A stretch of DNA of 64,000 nt. Source: Tupaia tana. Lineage: Eukaryota > Chordata > Mammalia > Scandentia > Tupaiidae. Position 1 is the first letter of the stretch. The number at the start of each line of letters is the position of its first letter. Of this stretch, positions 12,261 to 24,769 are shown in pieces. The stretch spans positions 6,046,920 through 6,110,919 of the forward strand of contig JAKSZU010000018.1 in the NCBI GenBank assembly GCA_026018925.1. The letters run 5' to 3'. Below the pieces are notes generated by a model. It searched no databases. It was not told where the DNA came from and saw only the letters and a program-made list of their open reading frames with translations. The position numbers and the translations under genes are program-made.

Positions 12261-12523
12261 GGGCCTAGCAGGTGGCGTAGTGGTTAAGGTACTGGACTTC
12301 CATGCGATTGACCATGGTTCGAGTTTCAGACGCAGCAGCTTAAAACTCACGCCAGATGCATATGCATGTGTGCCCAAAATCCTGAGAGAAGAATGGAGAA
12401 GAGACTACGACAATGGTCATCCTCCCTGGGGGGTGATTTCTCACTTTCTGTCTCTCTGTCTCTCAGTGTCTCTCTGGTGAGTACATGTACTCTATAGCAA
12501 AAATCTCTCTCAAAAACAGAAAG
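12261..12523 (+). mobile_element. SINE family 1, old/intermediate copy
   Basis: Sense full-length copy: gggcctagcaggtggcgtag head, B box GGTTCGAGTTT, CTCCCTGGGGGGTGA centre and a ctatagcaaaaatctctctc tail. It lies about 30 bp after an antisense copy, forming an inverted pair. Confidence 0.9.
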
Positions 12524-13124
12524 ACTAGATTGAAAAGTTTTAAAATATTTATTTGATTTCTCATCTCACAATTCAAATTAGGTGTTAATTTTATTCCTTA
12601 TACTTGAATGATTTTTTTACACAATATAGGTATTCATTAAAGTCTGTCTTATAATGAATGCAAATATCTCCCCCAATCTGTAGAGTGCCCTCTTTAATAA
12701 AAATTATCATTTTTTTACTTAAAATGTTGCATCTTATAGTAACAAATCTACCAAACTTTTATTTATTTATATATTTGCTTTTCAAAATTAAGAAAATTAT
12801 CATTTATCCAAATTCTTCTAACAAACATTTGAACTCTAGATCATTCAGAGTTGATTTTGGACGGGTCATCGAGTTCAGACAGATGCCCTCCCTGCTCCAG
12901 ACACCTGGGTACTAATCCTCCCAAACACAGAACTGACCGGAGGTAGTGTCCCGGAGGAAGGAAATCCTGTGGTGTCCAATACAGTAGCCACCAACCACAG
13001 GTAAGCACTTGAAATATGATTAGTCTAAATTGAGATGTGCTGAGTAGGTAAACTATATATCAAATTTCCCAGAAAGAATATGAAGAAAAAGTATAAAATA
13101 CCTCATCAATAAATATTTAAATTT

Positions 13125-13325
13125 ATTTTAATTGCCAGAAGATACATGTACTCACAAAAGAGAGATGGGGATTGGTCACACCACAATTATTTCTCCTCCA
13201 TTTCTCCATTCTGTTGGGATTTGGGGCACAAACACATGTACCTGGCTTGGTTATCAAGCCACCAGAGCCTGGTTCAAACTGCAGTCAGTCATGTGGGGTC
13301 TTAGCCACTAAGCTACAGAACCAGC
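13125..13325 (-). mobile_element. SINE family 1, old copy inside the hAT element
   Basis: Antisense: ttgccagaagatacatgtac, a central cacaccacaattatttctcc, and the head cagtcatgtggggtcttagc ending GGCTGG. Shortened and diverged. Confidence 0.75.
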
Positions 13326-13341
13326 CACATTAGTAATTTGT

Positions 13342-13405
13342 ATATGTGTGTGTGTGCGTGTGTGTGGTGTGGTGTGTGTGTGTGTGTGTGTGTGCATGTG
13401 GTGTG

Positions 13406-13436
<31 letters not shown>

Positions 13437-13462
13437 GTGTGGTGTGGTGTGTGTGTGTGTGT
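13342..13462. repeat. Compound (TG)n/(TGG) microsatellite
   Basis: About 120 bp of TG dinucleotides broken by three GTGGTGTGG-type clusters. It is Z-DNA-prone and probably variable. The Cys/Val-rich frame across it is spurious. Confidence 0.95.
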
Positions 13463-13602
13463 ACATAGTGTTAGACATCCAATATATTCAACTTAATTTC
13501 ATAAGATTGTTTTTTGTTTTAAGTGGTTACTGGAAAGTTTAAAAATGTATGTATAACTTACATTCATAGCTTGCATTTTCTTTCTATTGGACAGTGCTGC
13601 TG

Positions 13603-15100
13603 TAAAAGATAACTTCTCTGTCATAGCTCTTGATAAGAAGCAGGGCCGAGCCCAGAGGATGATGGCAATTATTACAGCTCTCTTAAAGAGCGAATACCTG
13701 CTCCACGGCTTCACGTGGCTGAGAGGGGAGTAAAGCTTCCTTATCCGCTGCTGGAGCCCTCTGCGTCAAGGCTACACTTGGACCTATCTTTGAGCAAAAT
13801 CCCCAGATTGATTCGCCGTTGAAAACTCATCAGGAACTCGTTGCCAGAAGACAAAGATACACTAGGACCGGTCCAACTTTTAGAGCCATGCTTTCCCAGC
13901 CCATATCCGTCACTGCTTTCCCAGGACACAAACTCACATCCTGCTGTGAGTTTGCCATCCTGCTCTCGCCTGGAAATTCCTCCCTTTGTTACCTTCATGG
14001 AAGCCCCTCTAAATGACCTACTCCTCACTGACAGCCCTACTTCCCTGAGTTCCTGCAGCACTTGGTTATTCATAACACCATCTGGCAATTGTACTTTTTG
14101 CTAATTATTTCAGGTGACACTAGAATCCAGATGGGGTTATTCTGATGCTTGTTTGTATCTCTGTGACAGAATTTACTGGTAATAGGTATTTTCAGCATAG
14201 GTGGCTAAGAATATCAATTCTGTTCTTCGGCCTAAATTACCTAAAAATTTAAATGAATAATAACTTTGTAATTTACTAGTATTCTTCCAAAGTATTTTCA
14301 CTCTAATGATCTCATGTAAGCCCAAATGGAATTCAAGCCTAACTCACCAATGTTATGCATTCCTTTTCCACAATAGTTCATAATCTAGGAAAAGAGTGAG
14401 GGATTCCAGTCACTGCTTCTCTGTAATGTCCACGCCACAAGAACTATTGGCTCAGTCGTAGAACTATCCAGAATGAAGCTCTCCTTTTACAGCATTCACT
14501 AGGCTCTCATTATACAATTGCATTTTGCATTTTATGCCATTACTAACTTTTTACCACTTTGCATGGGAATACGTATTTGTATGACAGTAAAAGTGATTAA
14601 ATAACTAAGTGGACCTTGTAGTAAATGAGTTATTTCTTTGCTGCCATTATGTCTAATTTACCATAGATTATTCAGTCTGAAGGCTTTTTAGAATCATAAG
14701 TAGCCAAGATCATTTTTCACCTCATCATCCCATTATCCATAATGAGAAAATACTTCTAAATGTGAAGATTACTCTTTCCAAAGATCCCTAGTGAACACTT
14801 CTATATACATTAGTGAAATTTATTAACTGTATTTTTTTTCCAGCAGTAAAAAGACGCTAAAAGATGACCACACAGTCCTGCCAGCAACTCGGAAGAGTCA
14901 GGTCCCTCCCGACTATATAAGGGCCCTCAGGATGACATTGCTGACCTTTCCACACCTTCTCGCCCAAGATACGAATGGGCTTTTAATTCACACCCAAGGT
15001 TTTTGGGGTGAAAGAAAGTGGAACTGACGTGAAATTTTCTAGGAGATGTCAGTGGATCTAACCAGACTGTCAGTTCCATAGTTCTAACAACTTTTTTATG
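13603..15100. other. Unrecognised intergenic sequence
   Basis: About 1.5 kb without any repeat I can name. The 115-codon antisense and 87-codon sense frames at 13741-14104 overlap each other and show no known domain. This is a candidate conserved non-coding stretch only by default. Confidence 0.5.
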
Positions 15101-15104
15101 TACT

Positions 15105-15282
15105 TTATAGTTTATAGAGGGCTTCTACACACGTTACTCTGCTTAATCCACTACAACCTCAACTCCATTTATCTGCATTTTTTCAGACCAGGAAAATAAG
15201 ATTCCATGACAGTCAGTGACTTGTCCAAGGTCACGGATGCAGTTACCTTCAGAGCCAGAACCCAGGCCCAGGTCTTCTATTT
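15105..15282 (-). mobile_element. MIR SINE
   Basis: Antisense MIR: the attenuated gttactctgcttaatccact, agaccaggaaaataagattc, then tgacttgtccaaggtcacgg and gagccagaacccaggcccag in consensus order. Confidence 0.85.
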
Positions 15283-16640
15283 TGAGATGCCAGGAGAAGA
15301 GAAGTTCAAAGAATAGTTCAAGAGAACAAAATTCAAAAGATCTATTTTCTCCTAGTGTTCAACAAAATCCCAGAGACTCCACTTGCTTTACCCAGACCAA
15401 AAAGCTCCAATCAGGTCAGCAAGTTCTGTTCCTACTGAAGAATTCCTGAGTGTATGTGGGAGAGAGTAGGAAGCGGGGCCTTTCCTCTGCCTGGGGATTC
15501 CCAGAACCCTGTGGTGAAAAGGGTTCATCCTCCCTTATTGCATAAATTGTTTGAAATAGATTGAAAACTGTTGAAATAGTAATCTTTATATTATAGATCT
15601 AATAAATTACGGAGCTTTCAGGACATAGTTACAGGGTGGGAAGTTCAAGTCTTCTCTTAGAAAATAAACTCAGGAAAATTAGTCTTGTGTCACATGACAG
15701 GATGGTACCTGAGCACATTACTTGTGCTAAAAAATGAATCTCAGGTCAAGATAGATGTCTGTCCTTGGTTGATCTGAACATGAAAAATTTAATATTTATA
15801 AAGTTTAAAATGTCTTTTTTTTGAACTGTCTTCACAGAACTCTAACCAATAATTCATGGAATTGCTTACCCCCCCCCCCCCACCGCCAAGAGCTACTATA
15901 TCATCTTAAATATAAACTCATGAAAAATTTAGGTAGTAGCTAAAAAGCAATTGCCACATTCTTCTTTTCTCTCTTCTCTCTCCCCGTTTCTCTCTCTCAA
16001 AGAAAAATTTTAGTAGCAAATCTTGAATGCAGTATAAAAAGAAACAAATTGCTTTGTAATATTTGTTCTGCCTCTGTTCGTCTCATTGTCTTTTCTCCTA
16101 CAGCACTAGAAAAGCAAGCAGAAACCCAGACGTGCTCAGGAGTCTAAGTTGAGCCAAGACACTACTCCAGATACTGGGGTTAGCATAGTTAATTTTTAAT
16201 TGTATCCTTAAAAATGAATGTAATCTAGAAGGGAAGGGAAAATATCTTTTGAATAATCATTTAGTATGGTCCTGTGCATTCACACAAAACTGAATTCTGA
16301 TTCATCTCTTCCTAAATGAGATGAGTATATCTCATGTCTTTTGGAATGAAACATTGATCTTCCCATTCCAATAATGCAATATCTGAAGATTTAATATGCT
16401 ATAGACTGCATACAGGACTTGCATTTATAAGTCACAGATTCTAAGCCTAGATACAACTTTCACTAAATTTACTAAGTGTATTGCCTTAGTAAATTTAACA
16501 GCTGAGCCTCATTTTTATTTTTTAAAATCCACAAAAGAAAGGAAAAACAGCCCTGATGCATTAATGGAGCAAGGCATTGAACATCAATGGCTAACAACAT
16601 AGGATACGAAGAAAGAACTATCCAGATTACGAATTATCAA
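15283..16640. other. Unrecognised sequence with a C-run
   Basis: Mostly unique AT-rich sequence. A C homopolymer of about 14 occurs at 15868-15881, and a short CT-rich patch at about 15965-16000. Confidence 0.5.
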
Positions 16641-17214
16641 GAAAAAAAAAGAATCTTATTTTCATAAAGTCTCAAGATTTAACTGCCAATTTACAAGAAA
16701 CACAGGAGACAGAGAACCACATTAAACAACACCATGGGGACACAACAACAGCAACAACAAAAACTCCTGGTGTCTTTGACAATAAGAATGGGGTGGGGGG
16801 CAGGCAGGGGAAGAGAAAACAAAAAGACAAAGAAAGAGGAAGGAATTATAGATCAAGAACCTTAAGGGTCATGGCAACATTACATTATATAAATCTGATT
16901 TGGATCCTAACTCAAACAAACAACTGTGGAAAAAACAAATGTGCAGCCTCCCGTTTCTTTTCAGGGATATGGACTGACATGGATACTAGACTGAGCATTG
17001 CTCTCATTCTTATACCAACAACAAAAAAAAGTCAGACAACTGTGAATTCATTACTTTTTTCAAACCCATTGGAGAACTGAGGTCTCCTGACAATTAATTG
17101 GTCTAAAATACAAAGAGAGACAGATCCCTGAGGGAGAGGAGAGATGTGAACACTAGCTTACCTGGGGTAGATGCAACTAGATGAATACCTATACAAAGGG
17201 TTCAACTAGGACAG
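16640..17214 (+). mobile_element. Probable extension of the L1M fossil
   Basis: A-rich sequence. The ordering of cacaggagacagagaaccac and ggatatggactgacatggat fits the 5' flank of the better-preserved L1M piece downstream, but the match is weak. Confidence 0.3.
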
Positions 17215-17960
17215 TTAGTATAATACTAACAAATCAAAACCAGCATTATATGTAACAAATAATACCTCACAACCAAGTTTATCTTAGAAATGCTGGTTTA
17301 ACATTTGAAAATCAATCAATACAATTCATAGTGTGAACCGATAAGAAAAAAGAGAAATATCATATGTAATGGTGAAAGATTGAATGCTTTCCCATTGAGC
17401 TCAAGGGAAGGATGTTCTCTCTCTACTCCTGTTAGATATCATACTGGATACATACTGGCCAATGCAATAAAATAAGAAAAAGAAAATAGAAGGCTAACAA
17501 ATTGTAGATAAAGAAAGAACACAATCTCTAGTAACACATACATGATTGTCTATAGAGAAAGTTCCAACATACAAACCAAAAATACCTCTTAGAACTTGTA
17601 TTTGAGTTTCACAAACTTGCGGGACTAAAACTCAACATATCTACATGTTGACAATGAAAAATTAGAATTCAATTTTTTTAAAATGTGTACCATTTACTAT
17701 AGCAACACAAAAATTAAATGCTTCGATCTATATCTAACAGAATATGCACAGGATCTGTATGGTGAATTCTATGAATTGATAAAGATAGATACCAAGAAGA
17801 TCCAAATGATCATGTTAATGAATTAGAAAACTCAATACCATTAAGATATCAATCTTTTCCAATTTGAACTATAGATTTAATACAATATCAATGATATGCC
17901 CTCGTTCTTACTTTTGGAATTCTTCTATGAGTCTAAAATTATCTCAAAATAGTGTTTTTT
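17215..17960 (+). mobile_element. L1M ORF2 fossil (reverse transcriptase region)
   Basis: Reads collinearly with old mammalian L1 ORF2: ggtttaacatttgaaaatca, tggtgaaagattgaatgctt, ggccaatgcaataaaataag, catgattgtctatagagaaa, ccatttactatagcaacaca, then tctatgagtctaaaattat. The frame is broken many times, and the stretch that would encode the YADD catalytic motif is lost or unrecognisable. It is an inactive relic. Confidence 0.85.
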
Positions 17961-18870
17961 AATGTAAGATAATCAGAATAATGTGTTCTTTGATGATTAT
18001 TAAGAAGTTGTTCATTTGTTTTTAGGTGAGATAAAGGTATTGGAGGAATGTTTTTAAATTTTTAACTCTTAGAGGCACAAATTTAAATTTTAAATAATTA
18101 TAAGCACAATAATTGGAAACACCATAGCATTATGTGTTTCAGATAATAATCATAGATGCTAAAATTATTATGAGAAATAAAATACTTACATTGACACAAA
18201 ATGCCTCCTTACTAGATACTTATTAAATATAAAGTGAGTAACTTAACAGTGAAGGAAACTTAACCACCTTCTGACAGGATGCACTGAGAAGGATGCAATA
18301 TTACCTCCCTGTATTCCTGACAAAAATGTGTACCCTTAATCTTAATCACGCAGAAGGCCTGTGCTCTTCAAAGATAGGAGACAGTGAGAGACAAAGACAG
18401 ACTGAATTACTCTCCCAAATTAAAGGAGACTGATAAAGCATGAACTCTAAATACAACATGTGATCCTAAACCAGAAAAAAAATATTACCTTTGCCATAAA
18501 GAACATTAGTGGGGCAACTGGTAACATTTAAATAGGCTTTTAGATTGGAGATTAGTATTGTGGCATTTTTAATTTCCTGATTTGATCTCTGTGTTATGGC
18601 TATATAAGAGAATGCCCTTGTTTTTCAGAATCACACAATAAAGTATTGAGTGAAAGGGGACATATCTGTAATTTATTCTCAAATGGTTCAGAGAGAAGAT
18701 TATATATACACACATACACAGATGTACATTTACATATATAAAAATTATATTAGAATATATTTATACAGTAAGTTTATATATCTATAATAATATATTTATA
18801 TATTTATTTGTTTAGAGAGGGAAACAAATAAAGTGTATGTTGAAATGTTAACATTTAGGGGACCTACTAT
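17961..18870. other. AT-rich sequence, nothing recognised
   Basis: Includes a tatata-rich stretch at about 18700-18810. The sequence may be L1-derived at its left end. Confidence 0.45.
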
Positions 18871-18874
18871 AAAA

Positions 18875-19181
18875 GGTACACAGGAGGGAACCAGGAGTTA
18901 GCGTAATGGCTATGTCGCTGGACTCCCACGTAGTCGACCACGGTTCACGTCCTGCACCCGATGGCTTACAACTCACGCCGGGCGCGTGTGCGTGCATGCC
19001 CAAGATCCCGAGAGGAGAATGGAGGAGAAGGGATTGCAGCATGACCATCCCCCCTGGGGGGTGATTTCTCGCTTTCTGTCTCTATGTCTCTCTCTGTCTG
19101 TCTGGCGAGCGCACGCGCCCTGTAGCAAAAACCTCTCCCCCCCCCAAAAAAAAAAAAAAAAAAGAAAAAGGGTACACAGGA
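18875..19181 (+). mobile_element. SINE family 1, young copy
   Basis: Sense element 18886-19170 flanked by perfect GGTACACAGGA (18875-18885 and 19171-19181). Young-type head cgtaatggctatgtcgctgg, centre CCCCCCTGGGGGGTGA, C-run and an 18-A tail with a GAAAAA interruption. The 5' end reads ccaggagttagc, a transversion in the usual cagcag. Confidence 0.97.
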
Positions 19182-19364
19182 ACTCTTTATACTATTTTAG
19201 GGCCTTTCTAAAAATCTAAAATTATTCCAAACTAAAAAGTTTTAGCAATGAACAAAAAAGAGGTCATGGTAAAATATGAGTCCATGGCCTCCTCTGTCTC
19301 CACCTGGCTTGTCTGTCCAAAGGCAAGCCAGCTCCATGAGTCTATCACTCATTAGACCATCCTG

Positions 19365-19830
19365 ACTATTGTTTAATGTCCTGTTGCTACAGTAACATGT
19401 TACTACAAACTTAGCTTTGAAACAATGTAAGTTTATTATCTTACAGTTCTGAAGGTCAGAACTCCAAATCAGTCTTGCTAGACTAAAACCAAGGTGCCAG
19501 CAGGGCTCAAGGAAGGAACCTATTTCCATGCCTTGTCCAGTCCTAGAGCTGCCTGCGTTCTTGGTTCCCGACCCTTTCTTCATCTTCAGAGTCAGCCTCT
19601 TGCACCTTTAGCCAGCCTATCTCTGGCTCTGATTCTTTCCTGTCTGCCTCCTTCCCTTTAAAGGACACTTATGATCAAATTATATCCACCAGGATAATCT
19701 AGAATAACCCCCCTGTAAGGTTAGCAGATAAGCAACCTTAATCCCATCTGTAACTGAAATTCTCCCTTGCTAACCTAACATTCACGGTTGCCTAGGATTG
19801 AGACAGGGACATCTTTGGGAACCACTATTT
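19365..19830 (-). mobile_element. MLT1-type MaLR LTR
   Basis: Antisense MLT1 order: cctgttgctacagtaacatg, tttattatcttacagttctg, ccaaggtgccagcagggctc, then pyrimidine-rich sequence and a degenerate end. No internal sequence is attached. Confidence 0.65.
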
Positions 19831-21410
19831 GGCCTTGGCTAGGAGTGCCTAGTAAAGTGCACCCAACACCCAAGCCCTGGCTGATCAGGTCGCTAAATCA
19901 TAACTCTTCCAGAAGCATGTCCCTAGCTACCAACATGTTACAGATGTAACCTCCTCAACTCAGCCACCCCCAGTAAGCTTACTGATGCTGTTTGCTTGTT
20001 CCGTGCATAGCCTTTCTATCTTTAACTATTATTATCATTGTCTGGCTGAACCTATAAATTGGAAGGCCGATACAGACAAGTAAAATGAATGTTGCTGATA
20101 AGAAAACCTTTCTAATGTTTAACTTAAATTGCCTTTGTTGAAATGTAATCATATTTCTTCCTGTCTTCACTTCAGTAGTAACAGAAAACATCTAGTCAAT
20201 ATCTACCTTATAAAAACCTTTTAGATTTAGAATTTGTCTTTCTGATGCCAAAAAAGCCAGATAATATGTCAACCAACTACCCAATCCCAGATAAAGACCA
20301 GTCAAATTGGGTTTGAAGTGATGGAGCGATATGGTCCAGTCTCAAGATAAACAGCCGTTCACAAAAGCAACCAAGGTGGCACGGACGCCCCACAGCCCAG
20401 GCTAACACGCCCTCAGGCAGTCCTCGCCTAGTTCCCAAAGTTCTCTCAACCTAAAGTTTAGGTTGCCCTCCCTTAGATCTGGCCCAAATCCTTCCTTAAC
20501 CTCCTGTGTAAGTTCAGCTTGGCCCTGCAGCTTTTTCCGTCTCTTCTTTCTCCTCACAAAATAGTATGTTGTCCTTAGTTCTCCACTGGATGTACTGGGT
20601 TTATATCTGTAACACAACACCTATCTCGTGGTATTGTAACTGCGTACATTACCACCTTGTTTTTAAATACAAGTTTGATTGTTAGACTATTAGTTCTGAG
20701 AAGGCAGCTATTGTGTTTCACATTTTATTGTTTGAGGAAGTCCTTCTAGATTTCTCCCTACCTCCCTGGCTATCCCATCTCCTAATTTCTGGTTAAATCT
20801 CATTACCTAGGGCAATTCCTACTCAGCGTAAGAATTTTTCAACACTTCTTCCTAGCTCCTCTTTTCTTCCCGGTGTACACTCCTCTCTCTAGCTGAGTTC
20901 ATCCATGCCATCAATTTCAATTACTATTTTTATGCAACTTATTGTCGGGTTTACTTCAAGCCCACAATTCTCCTCTAAGATTAAACTCAAAACATTCATC
21001 ACTTCTTGAATGTCTCAAAGGTATCTCAAACTCTTATGTTCAAAGCAAAACTCAGAAACTCCTCCCTGATAGTGAGAACTTTCAGTTACCTTCCCAGCAT
21101 CCATTCCCATTTTTTACAATAGAAAATTATTCTAATTTTCTTTAAGGACTGTGTCTCTCAGTCGTGGCCCATCTTGTCTCCATGAGGTTTTCTCTACCCT
21201 CATTGACAAGTCTAGCCTGGCAGACTTTGGGGCTCGGTACTTATAATCCAACCACAGCAAATGAGCCACAGCAAAGCCAGGAGCTGGGGCTCCTGGAGAG
21301 AGAAGCCCTCCCCGGTCTCTGCACTTGGTGTGTGAGTGTGTGGTCAACCTGCTTCAGGCTGTGAATACCTGCTGCAGATGTTCAAGGGAAGCAGAGCTGG
21401 AACACGGATC
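19831..21410. other. Unrecognised intergenic sequence
   Basis: No repeat or gene that I can name in about 1.6 kb. Frames of 66-72 codons on both strands lack any recognisable domain. Confidence 0.5.
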
Positions 21411-21713
21411 ACTGTCCCATTGTTTTATTTTGGTTTTTTTTGGTTTTTTTGGAGAGGTTTTTGCTATAGGGCGCGTGCGCTCGCCAGACAGACAGAGAGA
21501 GATAGAGAGATAGAAAGCGAGAAATCACCCCCCAGAGGGGATGGCCACGCCGCAATCCCTTCTCCTCCATTCTCCTCTCGGGATCTTGGGCACGCACGCA
21601 CACGCGCCCGGCGTGAGTTTAAGCCACCGGGTCCGGGACTCGAACCACAGTCGACTATGTGGGAGTCCAGCGACATAGCCATTACGCTAACTGCTGGTAC
21701 TGTCCCATTGTTT
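21411..21713 (-). mobile_element. SINE family 1, young copy with 15-bp TSD
   Basis: Antisense element 21426-21698 between perfect ACTGTCCCATTGTTT copies (21411-21425 and 21699-21713). The A-tail has become T-rich with GG interruptions. The rest is near consensus, with gctatagggcgcgtgcgctc, the 18-bp atggccacgccgcaatcc and the head ending CTAACTGCTGGTA. Confidence 0.98.
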
Positions 21714-22181
21714 CACTCCTAAACAAGCCATGCCATGCCGAAAGCTGGCTTATCCCTTTCTATTTTTCAGTTGTGTTCATCAGCTAACCCTTTTTGTTTG
21801 TCCAGCTCGTATTAGTGTTCTATAATTTAGATCATAGAGAGTCTTAACTGATACTCCCTGTCCTATGCCTGACCTTCCAGAGCCCCCCTGCTCAGTGAAC
21901 TGTGTCATCACCTGTCAGCCAAGACAGCCAAACACTTGGAAGCTATGCCAAATACCTCCTTCTGCCCCACCTTCCACATGCATTGTTACCAAGCTGCGTC
22001 AAGTGTAGACCCTGAGTATTTCTCAAAGTTCTCTATTTCTCCCCATCTTCATCATTCCCACTCTATCCCAAATATTTTAATGTTTGCCTGGACTAGCAAA
22101 GTGCAGTAATGCTCTCCCCTCACCTACCACTGTCTTCCTCCAATCCACTACCCCCACTGCAACCAAACTGACCCTTTTCAC
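21714..22181. other. Unrecognised intergenic sequence
   Basis: No feature recognised. Confidence 0.5.
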
Positions 22182-22463
22182 TTTTCTTTTCCTTTTCTTC
22201 TTTCTTTCTTTCTTAGAGATCTTTGCAATTAAGGAGCGTGCACTCACTGGAGAGGCAGAGAGACAGAAAGTGAGAAATCACCCCCCACCCCGAGGAGGAC
22301 GGCCACATCCTCCATCCTCCTCTCAGGATTTTGGGTGTGCACACACACACACGCACACACACACTCACCTGGTGTGAGTCTCAAGCCTCTGGATCTAGGA
22401 CTAGAACTGTGGTCAGGATGTGGGAGTCCAGCACCTTCACCACTATGTCACATGCTGGTCCCC
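22182..22463 (-). mobile_element. SINE family 1, old/intermediate copy with (CA)n
   Basis: Antisense: a TTTC-rich tail, gcaattaaggagcgtgcact, a shortened centre, an internal CA microsatellite (22338-22366) at the same place where other copies carry alternating GT, and a head ending CACATGCTGGTCCCC. Confidence 0.88.
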
Positions 22464-23040
22464 TTCACCATCCTTTTCAAAACACACAGTTACTTTTCAT
22501 TGCTTTTAAAACAAAGACATGGATTAGGGAAAGTGAGAAAAACAGAGAAGGAGAGAATGAACGAGCAAGCTGACCTCTGTGAGCAACTGTGATGATCGGT
22601 CCTCAGGAAATTCCGAAGGACCATGGAACGCGTCTCTGAAAGGCCCACCAGAGACAAGGAGACGCATTCACCTGCTGCCTTCCAGCCACCGAGGTTGGGA
22701 CCTGCCCCATGGACACAAGCTCCCTGGCACTTAGTGGCTCGCATGTGGCTGCCAGTGGTCTCCCACAAGGGCCCCAGACTAGGCACCGGGAAAGTCACAG
22801 ACACACTGGGATGAGGCCGACAGAGCGTCACTGTGAGCTGGTGTGGCACTGTTCACTGCAGCCTTGGCTGGATCTCCACGAGACAGTCTCTACAGCACAG
22901 ATGTCGGACACCATGCGCGGTCTGGCCATGCCTGCTTCCCCAGCTTCCTCTCACCCTTCAACTTCATTCAAGCCACACTAGTACTTGCAGTGCCTGAATT
23001 ACACATGCTCCTACCCGCCACTGAATGTGTTTAGTCTACT
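22464..23040. other. Unrecognised intergenic sequence
   Basis: GC-richer. Overlapping frames on both strands (119 and 90 codons) have no recognisable domain. Confidence 0.5.
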
Positions 23041-23300
23041 TGGAACACTCTTTCTTTCCCTCTTCATCTAGTTCCCTCTCACTCAGAACTCAACTCCGGC
23101 ATCACTTCCCCTGGAAAGCCTTCCGACTGCATCAAATCCACCTGGAACAGGCTCTGCAGCACTGTGTGCTGCCCCTGTGAGGCACACGTAAAGCTCTGAC
23201 TGCCCACTGTGTGACCAGCTCAGATCACCTGACCTGCATCACCAGCTCCGTGGCGGGTGCCCAGCTGTGGACGTATGCTGGGTGCTCAGGGAAATCACCG
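23041..23300 (+). mobile_element. L2 LINE 3' fragment
   Basis: Contains the L2 order ttcatctagttccctctcac, catcacttcccctggaaagc and cttccgactg, with a gggtgctcagggaaat end resembling the L2 terminus. Confidence 0.55.
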
Positions 23301-23858
23301 CTGTGAGGATACACATTTATCTTTTTATTTCCATTACTACCTGCAACAAAGAGGTGCTCAAATACTTTAACACCATTTATCCATCAACAAACAGAATACT
23401 TTAAGAAGCAGAAATGTTATTCTGGTGGAGAGTCACAATTTAACTTCCACTGAATTGTATTGTATTTCTTAAAATTGCTACAGTAAGGTTCTTCTCTGAG
23501 CAGCCCTAGGACAAACATGATATCTATTTTGTGCTTTTGTAATGTGTAATGTCTACGTGTAAGCAGCAAGTGGATTCCTCCAGAAAGAATAGTTGGGAAA
23601 GAGAAATAAGAGAAATCACCGATGTAGATAAGAAAGCTTCACTGTAAACTAAGATGGGGATGCTATCTAAAACAAATGATAAAAGTTATTGACCACAGGA
23701 AGAGTAAAATTCATTGGTATGTGAAAACAAACTCCCCAGAACCACTCAGCTCTCCCGTTTACCCAGCACCATCAATTATGATTATTAAGTGCCTGCTCAG
23801 CTGCTGTACAGTGGAAGAGGCAGGGAGGTTTGGTAGCTAGGCAACGGGCTGGAAACTC
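23301..23858. other. Unrecognised intergenic sequence
   Basis: No feature recognised. Confidence 0.5.
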
Positions 23859-23970
23859 AAAGGGTAGGAGTTGTGATTCTGGCTCCTCCATAAAAGTGAT
23901 AAGTGGCCTTGGGTAAACTCCCCCTGCCTTGTTTTCTTCGTCTGAAAAATAGCATCACCAGTCTGCCTTT
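23859..23970 (+). mobile_element. MIR SINE fragment
   Basis: Sense MIR: gttgtgattctggctcctcc, then gataagtggccttgggtaaa and ttttcttcgtctgaaaaata, matching the consensus order. Confidence 0.65.
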
Positions 23971-24374
23971 CCGCACTGAGGGAAGAAAAACAGGGAGAGC
24001 AGTACACTGCGATTGTTGAGAAGTGAGCTTATGGGGCCCGGGCAGTGAAGACTGCACCGGGGGACCAACCTGCCTCCCAGAGCGCCACGTGGTTACTCAT
24101 GGCTCAAGCCTAAGCATTCTGTGCCTCAGCGTGTGCATCTGGGATGATTCACAGATAGCCTTCATGTCCTGACTCATATATAAATGAAAAGGTATGGTCT
24201 TTATTTCTGTAACATCTAGGGGAAATGTGAGTAAAGGAGCCTCTCCCTAAAGCACTTCCAGAATTTCTTAAGTACCCCTTGCCCACCCACTTTGTCCATG
24301 CTCCAGCCACACCTTGTTTATACCCTACTGAACATCCAGACTGTCTTGTGGCGTGGCTACACATCTGACTCACC
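23971..24374. other. Unrecognised intergenic sequence
   Basis: No feature recognised. Confidence 0.5.
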
Positions 24375-24480
24375 TGTGAGCTCTGAAAGGACTGACAACA
24401 TGTCCATGCATGAATTTTAGCACCAGACAGTTTCTTATGCAGAGTGTTCAGTAAATGCTTGTTGAAAAAATAAACTTAAA
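24375..24480 (+). mobile_element. L2 3' terminus
   Basis: gtgagctctgaaaggac, then gcagagtgttcagtaaatgc and ttgttgaaaaaataaa are the usual L2 end. The following AATGAGTGAATGA may be part of it and also served as a SINE target. Confidence 0.65.
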
Positions 24481-24768
24481 AATGAGTGAATGAGGGGACC
24501 AGCAGTTAGCATGATGGCTATGTCACTGGACTCCCATGTAGTAGACCGGGGTTCGAGGCCCAGTGGCTTAAACTCATGCCAGGTGCATGTGCGTGGGTGC
24601 CCAAGATCCCGAGAGGAGAATGGAGGAGAAGGGATTGTGGTGTTACCACATCCCCTGGGGGGTGATTTCTTGCTTTCTGTCTCTCTGTCTCTCTCTGTCT
24701 TTGTGGCGAGTGCATGCGCCCTATAGCAAAAATCTCTTAAAAAAAAAAAAAAGAAAAGAGTGGATGAG
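24478..24768 (+). mobile_element. SINE family 1, young copy inserted beside an older copy
   Basis: Sense element 24495-24752 with an imperfect target duplication (AAAATGAGTGAATGAG against AAAAGAGTGGATGAG). Near-consensus body with CCCCTGGGGGGTGA centre and 14-A tail. A third version of the target motif (GAATGAGTGAG at 24965-24975) ends the next SINE, so the older copy came first and the young one reused the site. Confidence 0.93.
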
Positions 24769-24769
24769 G

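Larger units (their letters stand above)
12966..13602 (-). mobile_element. hAT-type DNA transposon fossil, split by a SINE and (TG)n
   Basis: The left end TGTCCAATACAGTAGCCACC and right end CTATTGGACAGTGCTGCTG carry the inverted terminal motif of a mammalian hAT-Charlie nonautonomous family. Inside, aagcacttgaaatatgatta and attgagatgtgctgagt are in consensus order. The interior is interrupted by a SINE (13125-13325) and a TG microsatellite. A copy in the other orientation lies at 56310. Confidence 0.6.

Noticed and set aside
18986-19219. Recurring open frames encoding HAQDPERRMEEKGL-like and RSPDRQRETERQK-like peptides at many places
   Set aside because: All lie inside family 1 SINE copies and repeat with them. 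They reflect low stop density of the SINE sequence, not a gene family.
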